A program made the position numbers and the translations under genes. From a gamma proteobacterium HTCC2207 (GTDB lineage Bacteria; Pseudomonadota; Gammaproteobacteria; Pseudomonadales; Porticoccaceae), in contig CAJJAO010000026.1 of NCBI GenBank assembly GCA_905182265.1, positions 1-42,152 of the forward strand: 42,152 nt of DNA, given 5' to 3'. Below the pieces are notes generated by a model. That model made no database searches. It was not told the DNA's origin and saw nothing but the letters and a program-made list of their open reading frames with translations. Below are positions 35,882 through 42,152 of this stretch, piece after piece (position 1 is the first letter of the stretch; each line of letters starts with the position of its first letter).

Positions 35882-37978
35882 TTATTTACTCCCCTTTTTA
35901 TTTAAAGAGTGCGTGGCTGACGCGCCTGGATTAATAAGTAAATTGCCGACCTTATCGACAGTGGCAACATAGCCTGGTAGCACGACGGTGGTGGAATCCA
36001 TCTCGCCAACAATTGCTGGGCCCGGAACCTCCAACCCAGTACTTAGTTTGTTGCGATCGTAGATAGTAGTGTCGTACCAATCACCTTCGTAATAGAAGCG
36101 GCTATTGATGATTTTGCATTCTTCTAGGCTCATACCGGTCTGGCCGATTTTACGCTCGGCAATTGCTTTGGCTTTTGCCTTGGCAACCGCACGAATCATT
36201 AATATCTCGTGGCCATCGTCTAATTTGAAGGTAAACAGTTGCTCATGCTCGGCATCAAACTGGCCTGTTAATAACGCAACGCCCTTCTCTTTAAGCTCGG
36301 CTTCGGTAAAGTCGATAGTGATTTGGAAAGCTTGCCCGGCATAACGCAGATCAGCCTGATAAGAAATCTCATGCTCTGACGCAGGAATATTGTCCTTTAA
36401 CAGCGCATTGCCCGCTCGCACCTGTAACTCAGCCAGATCAGCAATCAGCTGAGCATCGGTGAGGTCACTAGCCATAGTGAGATAGGTGCGTGCCGCTTCG
36501 TCCTGTACCTGAGTGGTGGCATCACCATAGGCGCAGAGAACACCTGGGCCCGGGGGAATAATTACTGGCCAAGCATCGGTCAAAATACCCAGAGCGTTGG
36601 CATGCAGTGGTCCTGCACCCCCAAAGCCAACAAGGGCAAAGTCTCGTGGATCGTAACCCTGCTCAACAGACACCAAACGTAGTGCACCAAACATGCCTTC
36701 GTTTACAATTTTAATAATGCCTTCTGCGGCGGCCATAAGGTCAATACCCATGGCATCGGCCACCGACTGCACAGCGGCAACTGAGGCTTCGCGATTAATC
36801 TCCATCTTGCCACCCAGCTGCACATCCGAGGGCAGATAGCCCAGCACAACATTGGCATCACACACGGTAGGCAGCTCGCCACCTTTCATGTAGCAAGCGG
36901 GACCAGGTACTGCACCGGCAGACTCTGGGCCTACGCGCAATGCTTTGGTTAACTCGGGAACAAAGGCAATAGAACCGCCACCGGCACCAACGGTACGCAC
37001 ATCCACTGAGGGAGCGCGAACACGCACATCGGCAACAATGGTCTCGCGACGAACTCGGGCACGGGAGTTTTGGATCAGGGCCACATCGGTGGAGGTGCCA
37101 CCCATGTCGCAGGTCAAAATATTGTCATATCCCGCACGGCTGCAGAAGTAGATCGCTCCAGATACGCCACCAGCAGGGCCAGACATCAGCATATTCACTG
37201 GTGACTCTGCAGAGGCTCGCGCTGAGGCCAGACCACCGTCGGAACGCAAAATAGACAGCTGAGTATCCGGGCCCATTTTTTCGTCTAGCGCCGCCTGCAA
37301 GTTACTCACATAGCTGGCCACTTCAGGGCGAACATAGGAATTTACAACGGTTGTTTCGGTACGCTCGTATTCCTGCATCTCTGGCACTACGTCGCTGGAG
37401 ATAGAAATAGGCGTATCGGTAAAAATTTCTGCGGCAATTTCGCTGGCCCGCTGTTCATGAGCGCCATTGATATAGGCATTGATAAAGCAGATGGTTAAGG
37501 CTTCCACCTCACCCGTAGCCTGTAATCGCTTAAGGTCCACGCGGAGTTGGTCTTCATCCAAACCTCTTACCACGTCACCATCGGCGCTCATGCGTTCATG
37601 GGCACCAATGGTCAATTCGAGAGGGGCTAATAAGGGTTTTTTAACAAAACTGACCCAGCCACCCAGTCCACCCGGGCAAAAAGATCGCGCTACCTGCAAA
37701 GTATCTTCATAACCTGCAGTGGTCACCAGACCTACCTTTGCACCACGGCCTGTTAACACTGCATTGGTGGCCACTGTAGTACCGTGCATCACTCTGCTGA
37801 CATCCGCGGGATTAACACCGGACTCATCGCAAATACGAGCAATACCATTGAGTACACCTATAGAGGAGTCCTCTGGCGTGGACGGCACTTTGGCCGTATG
37901 GGTTTCCCCTGTACCTTCATTAATTAATAGAAGATCAGTGAATGTCCCCCCTACATCTACCCCTAGTCTGTAACTCAT
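35882..37978 (-). CDS. hyuA: Hydantoinase A/oxoprolinase-family ATP-binding subunit
   Basis: HyuA of about 698 residues with an actin-like ATPase fold: LGVDVGGTFTDLLLI at the N-terminus, MHGTTVATNAVLTGRGAKVGLVTTAGYED, the second phosphate loop LTCDMGGTSTDVALI, and LVGFGGAGPLHANALG. It phosphorylates or activates the amide for hydrolysis by HyuB. ATG at 37978 has GGGGA upstream and is preferred to the longer frame at 37990. It lies 80 bp downstream of the lyase gene and 2 bp upstream of hyuB, so the operon continues through it. Confidence 0.92.
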   Translation of the reverse strand: MSYRLGVDVGGTFTDLLLINEGTGETHTAKVPSTPEDSSIGVLNGIARICDESGVNPADVSRVMHGTTVATNAVLTGRGAKVGLVTTAGYEDTLQVARSFCPGGLGGWVSFVKKPLLAPLELTIGAHERMSADGDVVRGLDEDQLRVDLKRLQATGEVEALTICFINAYINGAHEQRASEIAAEIFTDTPISISSDVVPEMQEYERTETTVVNSYVRPEVASYVSNLQAALDEKMGPDTQLSILRSDGGLASARASAESPVNMLMSGPAGGVSGAIYFCSRAGYDNILTCDMGGTSTDVALIQNSRARVRRETIVADVRVRAPSVDVRTVGAGGGSIAFVPELTKALRVGPESAGAVPGPACYMKGGELPTVCDANVVLGYLPSDVQLGGKMEINREASVAAVQSVADAMGIDLMAAAEGIIKIVNEGMFGALRLVSVEQGYDPRDFALVGFGGAGPLHANALGILTDAWPVIIPPGPGVLCAYGDATTQVQDEAARTYLTMASDLTDAQLIADLAELQVRAGNALLKDNIPASEHEISYQADLRYAGQAFQITIDFTEAELKEKGVALLTGQFDAEHEQLFTFKLDDGHEILMIRAVAKAKAKAIAERKIGQTGMSLEECKIINSRFYYEGDWYDTTIYDRNKLSTGLEVPGPAIVGEMDSTTVVLPGYVATVDKVGNLLINPGASATHSLNKKGSK

Positions 37979-38058
37979 TTTTATCCCCAACTTTCTGTCT
38001 TTAATAATTTTTGTTTTTTTAGTTATTTCGTACTTCTAACTATTATTTACTGTATTTT

Positions 38059-38976
38059 TTAGCTGGCCTGCTTGAGTAAATACCCCTGCAGCCAAGCTTT
38101 TGAGCGGCCACCTGGTGCTGTGCCTGTCAGTGCCTGAGCCAAATCAGAAGCCTGCATCAATGTATCTAAATCTATTCCGGTGTCAAAACCCATTTGTTGC
38201 AACATCATGGCAATATCATCGGTCGCCACATTGCCCGACGCGCCCGGGGCGAATGGGCAGCCCCCAAGACCAGCAATGGAGCTGTCAAAACGACGGATTC
38301 CAGATTCAACGGCGGCATAAACATTAGCCAAACCCATTGCTCTCGTGTCATGAAAGTGGCAGCCAAGTTTCTCAGAGCCATGGGTAGCAACCAATGCAGC
38401 GGTTAATTCACGCACCTGCTGTGGGTGGGCTGCACCAATAGTGTCTGCCAAGACTAGTTGGTCTGCCCCAGCGGCGATAAATTTAGCGGCTATTGTTTCT
38501 ACAACGGATGGATCGGTTGGGCCATCAAATGGGCATTCGAAGGCGACGGCGATTGTGGCAATAACTGCTATGCCATCTTGCTTGGCTAAGTTGAGAATCT
38601 CTAGGGTGACAACTTCGGCGTCAGCCATGGTCATACCGGCATTTTTTTGTGCCATCCCATCACTGGCATAGAGCACCATGCAGACCGTTTTGGCGCCAGC
38701 AGCTCGGGCTAACTCATAGCCTTTCATATTAGGAATCAACGCAATGGTCGGCGTCGTGAAATCGGCAGACTGGAGCGCGGCAAAGACCTTGTCTGTCCCC
38801 GCCATGGCAGGGACTGCCTTGGGAGACACAAAGCTACCTACCTCTATTTGAGGTACGCCCGCAGCGGCAATCGCATTAACCAACCCAATACGCTGCTCTA
38901 GGCTCAGCATCTTGGGTTGATTCTGCAGGCCATCTCTTGGCCCCACATCGGTAATAATTACCTTCTCTGGCATCAT
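38059..38976 (-). CDS. HMG-CoA lyase-family aldol lyase
   Basis: 305-residue DRE-TIM barrel lyase. ITDVGPRDGLQNQ carries the metal aspartate, CHFHDTRAMGLANVYAA the two metal histidines, and GLGGCPFAPGASGNVATDD the active-site cysteine. The family cleaves 3-hydroxy-3-methylglutaryl-CoA to acetoacetate and acetyl-CoA; some members act on other 3-hydroxy-3-methyl acyl-CoAs. Its ATG overlaps the stop of the CoA-transferase gene by 4 bp (ATGA), with AGGGGA upstream. The pairing suggests that the transferase makes the CoA ester which this enzyme cleaves. Confidence 0.92.
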   Translation of the reverse strand: MMPEKVIITDVGPRDGLQNQPKMLSLEQRIGLVNAIAAAGVPQIEVGSFVSPKAVPAMAGTDKVFAALQSADFTTPTIALIPNMKGYELARAAGAKTVCMVLYASDGMAQKNAGMTMADAEVVTLEILNLAKQDGIAVIATIAVAFECPFDGPTDPSVVETIAAKFIAAGADQLVLADTIGAAHPQQVRELTAALVATHGSEKLGCHFHDTRAMGLANVYAAVESGIRRFDSSIAGLGGCPFAPGASGNVATDDIAMMLQQMGFDTGIDLDTLMQASDLAQALTGTAPGGRSKAWLQGYLLKQAS

Positions 38977-40172
38977 TTTATGATCCCCTGCTCTTTCATT
39001 TGGTCTATTTGATGTACGCTTAAATTCAGCAATTGGGTCATCACCTCATCGGTGTGCTGCCCCAAGGTCGGTGCTGCTGTGAACACCTCGTCACTACTAC
39101 GCGACAATTTGATCGGATTGCCTGGCCCCTTGGTGGAATTGCCATTGGGATGCTTTAAATCCACCACCATATTGCGGTGCAACACCTGGGTATCGGACAG
39201 CGCCTGACTGAGACTATTAACGGGGGCACAGGGAATACGCTGAGCTTCAAATAAAGCGAGCCAATGGGCACAGGTATTGACACTTAATAGCTTATTGAGC
39301 CTGGTATTGATCATTTCGCGATCTTCCCAACGACCCGGCTGGGTATCATATTTGGGAATATCAAGTTCAGAACAGTTGATCACACCTTTTAGATTCTGCC
39401 AGAAGTTATCGGTAATCACCGCGATGACTATTGAGCCATCGGAGCAGGTAAAGGTGTTGTAAGGCACATGCACGAAGTGGCTGTTACCAATGGGGTAAGG
39501 GTCCTCTCCTGACAGAAAATGCATGGTCGCCATGTAGTTGAGCATAGAAATCTGGCAGTCCAGCATTGAGATATCCACATGCTGGCCCATGCCGCTGTGC
39601 TCACGCTCATAGAGAGCAGCTAAGATACCCATCACTCCGAACATACCGCCGCCGAGATCACCAATGGGGATACCAGCTCGCACCATATGCTGCGGGTCTG
39701 GCCCAGTAATCGACATACCACCGCCCATGGCTTGAGCCACTTGGTCGAACGCTGGCCGCTTGCTCCCCGGGCCGTCTGAACCAAAGCCCGACACGGTGCA
39801 GGTGATAATGCGCGGGTTAACCTCTGCCAGAGACACATAGTCAATGCCAAGGCGTTCCGGCACACCGGCTCCAAAATTGCTAATCACAATATCAACGTTT
39901 GCTACCAAGTCTTTGAACAGCGCCAGACCTTCTGGGGTTTTAAGATCCATGGCAACACTCTTCTTATTACGGTTTAGCGTAATGTAATAAGCGCCCATCC
40001 CATCGAGAGAGTTTTTCGGGTCAGTGGCTAAAAGCTTTCTGGTGCCCTCCCCGTAACAGGGCTCCACCTTAATAGTCTCGGCACCCAAATCAGCGAGAAT
40101 CATACTGCCGTAGGGCCCAGACAACATATGGGTTAGGTCGAGAACACGCACACCAGTGAGAGCCTGCTTCAT
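38973..40172 (-). CDS. Family III (CaiB/BaiF) CoA-transferase
   Basis: This protein of about 399 residues starts MKQALTGVRVLDLTHMLSG with PYGSMILADLGAETIKVEP. The catalytic aspartate lies in HVDISMLDCQISML. Family III enzymes move CoA between carboxylic acids, often from succinyl-CoA. With the adjacent lyase it resembles an HMG- or itaconate/citramalate-type pair, though the true acid is unknown. ATG at 40172 overlaps the upstream GST stop (ATGA) and has GGAGAA before it. Confidence 0.92.
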   Translation of the reverse strand: MKQALTGVRVLDLTHMLSGPYGSMILADLGAETIKVEPCYGEGTRKLLATDPKNSLDGMGAYYITLNRNKKSVAMDLKTPEGLALFKDLVANVDIVISNFGAGVPERLGIDYVSLAEVNPRIITCTVSGFGSDGPGSKRPAFDQVAQAMGGGMSITGPDPQHMVRAGIPIGDLGGGMFGVMGILAALYEREHSGMGQHVDISMLDCQISMLNYMATMHFLSGEDPYPIGNSHFVHVPYNTFTCSDGSIVIAVITDNFWQNLKGVINCSELDIPKYDTQPGRWEDREMINTRLNKLLSVNTCAHWLALFEAQRIPCAPVNSLSQALSDTQVLHRNMVVDLKHPNGNSTKGPGNPIKLSRSSDEVFTAAPTLGQHTDEVMTQLLNLSVHQIDQMKEQGIIK

Positions 40173-40876
40173 GCGGCTTTCTCCACTACAGTCAAGCAAC
40201 GCAATAGGCCCTGCTCGGGGTACGCCTCTAATTTACCGGCTACTGGCAGCCAGCCAACAATGGCTAGTAACATTTCATTGACTGACTCTAATAGCGAGGG
40301 ATTTCTTTTCAGGTTGTGGTGCCACCAGTCCACCACCACTGGGAAGTCATCAAACAGCGACGTGTGACTACACAGCTCATAAACCGCCTGAATATAGGAT
40401 AGAGATACGACCGCACAGATATCACCAATATGAACATCCCGCTCTCGGTAATTCGGTTGACTGACAATTAAATAATTAAACTTTTTTAACTGGTCTCGCA
40501 CGGAATCTGCCGACTCATCAAAGACAGTGGCACCGCCCAATGTCGCCCTACGAATAATGGGTGTTATAACCGGAGCCAAGTGAGTATCAGACCAACGTAC
40601 CATCATGTTGGCTCTGGCTTTATCTAGAGCAGACTCTCCCCGCAGAGGACGCAGGGGAAATACTTCCTCCAAATAATTAAGAATCACTGTGGACTCCCCC
40701 AGCAATTCGCCCCCATCAATCTGCAACACGGGCAATTGACCGAGAGGAAAAGTATTCTTTAAAGCTTTAGTCCGTAGTTCTGGCGGACAAACGAACTCTA
40801 TAGGTAGACCTTTGTGGCGAATCTGCGCCCTAACTCTTGTGGAATAAGGCGAGTGATTTAAGGTGTATAGCTTCAT
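40169..40876 (-). CDS. Glutathione S-transferase-like protein
   Basis: 235-residue GST fold. The thioredoxin-like domain begins MKLYTLNHSPYSTRVRAQIRHKG, with the glutathione-binding segments LGQLPVLQIDGGELLGESTVI. The helical C-terminal domain runs from about residue 90. It could isomerise, reduce or dehalogenate a pathway intermediate; the substrate is not readable from sequence. It is the first gene of the leftward operon and faces the GntR regulator. Confidence 0.85.
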   Translation of the reverse strand: MKLYTLNHSPYSTRVRAQIRHKGLPIEFVCPPELRTKALKNTFPLGQLPVLQIDGGELLGESTVILNYLEEVFPLRPLRGESALDKARANMMVRWSDTHLAPVITPIIRRATLGGATVFDESADSVRDQLKKFNYLIVSQPNYRERDVHIGDICAVVSLSYIQAVYELCSHTSLFDDFPVVVDWWHHNLKRNPSLLESVNEMLLAIVGWLPVAGKLEAYPEQGLLRCLTVVEKAA

Positions 40877-41027
40877 TTATCTCCGTGCAACTATGGGTAC
40901 ATCTAAAACAGTGAGTACGTCTAAACCGGCAGCTTCAATAAATAGCTTTGACCGAGTAAGAAAATCGCTACTAAGGTCTAATGTTGGCCTGTAGAATCAA
41001 AGTCTAACAAGGCTATTAGTTAAGTAA

Positions 41028-41052
41028 ATTATAATGGTATATTGTTATACCA
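41028..41052. promoter_or_regulatory. GntR-type operator overlapping divergent -10 elements
   Basis: TGGTATATTGTTATACCA (41035-41052) is a perfect dyad with 7-bp arms and a 4-base spacer. The adjoining ATTATAAT (41028-41035) is self-complementary and offers a TATAAT -10 box in both directions. A further perfect palindrome, GTTGTACAAC, lies at 41064-41073. The layout suits one GntR/UTRA dimer repressing itself and the GST operon. Confidence 0.6.
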
Positions 41053-41099
41053 AAGTATCAATAGTTGTACAACACTAATTGTCAACGAAAGAGAGTTCT

Positions 41100-41882
41100 A
41101 TGAAGGCCCCCACAGGCGCAATACTATTTAGCAAGAGCCAGCGCAACAGAGTTTCTGAAGCGCTGCCCTCGCCTCTGTACTACCAGCTCTATAGCTTGAT
41201 CAAAGGCTATATTCTCGACGGCACATTTCATCTAGGCGAAAAACTCCCTAGTGAAAAAGAGTTGGCCGAGGCCTTTGATGTATCGCGCATTACCGTTAAA
41301 CGAGCGGTGAATGAACTGGCCGCAGAAGATCTGGTTGAGCGCGGCCGAGGCAAAGGAACTCACGTCACCTACAAGTACACCCCCAAACCCGTGCAGGCTC
41401 CCCTGCTGGGTGTTCTGGAAGAGATCGATAGCATTGCGCAAAACTCCGTGGCCGAAGTCTTGGATTGTCGCGTTGTGGTGCCCCCACAAAATATTCGTGC
41501 CGAATTTTCTCTGGGTAACAACGACTCCCTATTCCATTTAGTACGTAAACGTGAGCGCGCCGGCGCCTTCTTTGGCTATTTTGATAGCTGGAGTGCGGGG
41601 GTCGACATGCCTAATAATACCGACATCTTTATCAACCAGTCCCGTCACCAGTATTTCCGCGAGAGCGGCATGACCGTGAGTCATATTAATCAGACTATTA
41701 GCGCAGTGCCCGCCAGCGAAGCAATTGCCGCGCATCTTCAGGTCCCCGAAGGTTTTCCACTACTAAGTTTGGTACGTCGCTCTTTTTACCAGGACGATGA
41801 CCAAGAGATGCTGGTGGACTATTTGGTGGCGCTCTACAACACCCAGCTATTTCAGTATCAGATGGATTTGAAGCTCGATTAA
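41100..41882 (+). CDS. GntR-family regulator with UTRA ligand domain (HutC type)
   Basis: Protein of about 260 residues. The winged helix (PSPLYYQLYSLIKGYILDG, KLPSEKELAEAFDVSRITVK, VERGRGKGTHV) is classic GntR. The UTRA domain covers the C-terminal half (VRKRERAGAFFGYFDSWSA through FPLLSLVRRSFY). ATG at 41100 follows GAGAG; the frame extends to a TTG at 41079. It is divergent from the six-gene island, so it most likely senses the substrate or an early intermediate. The ligand is unknown. Confidence 0.92.
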   Translation: MKAPTGAILFSKSQRNRVSEALPSPLYYQLYSLIKGYILDGTFHLGEKLPSEKELAEAFDVSRITVKRAVNELAAEDLVERGRGKGTHVTYKYTPKPVQAPLLGVLEEIDSIAQNSVAEVLDCRVVVPPQNIRAEFSLGNNDSLFHLVRKRERAGAFFGYFDSWSAGVDMPNNTDIFINQSRHQYFRESGMTVSHINQTISAVPASEAIAAHLQVPEGFPLLSLVRRSFYQDDDQEMLVDYLVALYNTQLFQYQMDLKLD

Positions 41883-41896
41883 CCTAGCGGCTCTTG

Positions 41897-41933
41897 CCTC
41901 CGCCACTCTGCCTCTGCCTCTGTCCCTGTCCTT
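41897..41933. repeat. CTCTGC-type pyrimidine-rich short repeat after the GntR gene
   Basis: A pyrimidine-only or nearly pyrimidine-only tract made of degenerate 6-bp units (CTCTGC, CTCTGC, CTCTGT, CCCTGT) starts 15 bp past the stop codon of the GntR gene. Confidence 0.55.
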
Positions 41934-41991
41934 ATCCGTATACCTGCCCTTCAGACGGCTCTGCCGAACTCCTATCAATACGGGCAACTAG

Positions 41992-42021
41992 TTTACGTTA
42001 ACGTAAAGGTAAGGTTATACT
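41992..42021 (+). promoter_or_regulatory. MerR-type promoter with perfect 16-bp palindrome (LiuR-like site)
   Basis: TTTACGTTAACGTAAA (41992-42007) is a perfect palindrome. TTTACG at its left end can serve as the -35 and TATACT (42016-42021) as the -10, 18 bases apart. That long spacing, with the operator over it, is usual for MerR regulators. The motif resembles reported LiuR sites of gammaproteobacteria from memory; I cannot check that here. Confidence 0.65.
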
Positions 42022-42052
42022 GTCAAAAATCACTCTGAGCCCGACCTCTACA

Positions 42053-42152
42053 ATGGCTGAATACAGTATTTCTCAACTCTCAAAAGAGTTTGATGTCACC
42101 ACTCGAACAATCCGTCACTACGAGGAGATAGACTTGCTGTCTCCTGCCCGGC
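42053..42152 (+). CDS. MerR-family regulator, LiuR-like (partial, N-terminus only)
   Basis: Only the first 33 codons lie in the window. MAEYSISQLSKEFDVTTRT then IRHYEEIDLLSPAR is the MerR winged-helix start. The wording ISQLSKEFDVTTRTIRHYE and the palindrome upstream fit LiuR, which controls leucine/isovalerate catabolism. The rest of the gene and any liu operon lie beyond the window, so the specific name is tentative. Confidence 0.75.
   Translation, partial: MAEYSISQLSKEFDVTTRTIRHYEEIDLLSPAR

Noticed and set aside
33960..37978. Acetone or acetophenone carboxylase
   Set aside because: Those enzymes need further subunits that are not next to this pair. The nearby N-carbamoylsarcosine-amidase-like gene fits a hydantoinase-type reading better.

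Overview
The window looks like chromosomal DNA of a marine-type gammaproteobacterium. The block tRNA-Leu / tig / clpP / clpX / lon / hupB / ppiD has the order seen in Pseudomonas and relatives. The mltD / yafS-like methyltransferase / rnhA / dnaQ neighbourhood, the VPLPA-CTERM protein and the large TonB-dependent receptor point to a Cellvibrionales/SAR92/OM60-like lineage. That placement is an inference. I see no phage, integrase, intact insertion sequence or CRISPR array.

Layout: (1) 1-2.5 kb: leuC (cut by the window edge) divergent from a LysR regulator, then a TfoX-domain gene with an apparent one-base frameshift. (2) 2.8-5.4 kb: an HsbA-like STAS protein and a SpoIIE-type phosphatase with a degenerate receiver domain (a partner-switch pair without a visible kinase), then mlaA. 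(3) 5.5-7.7 kb: a compact RiPP locus: a secreted precursor with eight EGKCG motifs, an MNIO (DUF692) multinuclear iron enzyme and its DUF2063 partner. This matches the HvfABC/bufferin type of copper-binding oxazolone/thioamide peptides. (4) 7.8-15.8 kb: hrpA, dnaQ, rnhA, a methyltransferase and mltD. (5) 15.8-24.5 kb: the proteostasis block. (6) 24.7-25.9 kb: a small acidic lipoprotein and a VPLPA-CTERM surface protein. (7) 26.1-30.4 kb: a TetR regulator divergent from a dienoyl-CoA isomerase (ECH1-type) and fadH, which together make the reductase route for beta-oxidation of unsaturated acyl chains with odd-position double bonds, followed by a flavin reductase-like protein. (8) 30.5-41.9 kb: a mostly co-directional catabolic island: GST, CaiB/BaiF CoA-transferase, HMG-CoA lyase family enzyme, HyuA and HyuB (ATP-dependent hydantoinase/oxoprolinase family), a TonB-dependent receptor and an N-carbamoylsarcosine-amidase-like hydrolase, with a divergent GntR/UTRA regulator next to a perfect 18-bp dyad. 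(9) 41.9 kb to the end: a LiuR-like MerR regulator begins, preceded by a perfect 16-bp palindrome in a MerR-type promoter.

The two regions most worth attention are the EGKCG RiPP locus and the GntR-controlled island, which reads as uptake and stepwise degradation of an unidentified, probably nitrogen-containing ring compound to CoA thioesters. A third, structural signal runs through the whole window. Short degenerate tandem repeats (6, 9, 12, 13, 15 and 18 bp units) sit repeatedly at the extreme 5' or 3' ends of genes or just past stop codons, suggesting frequent slippage-type expansion in this genome.
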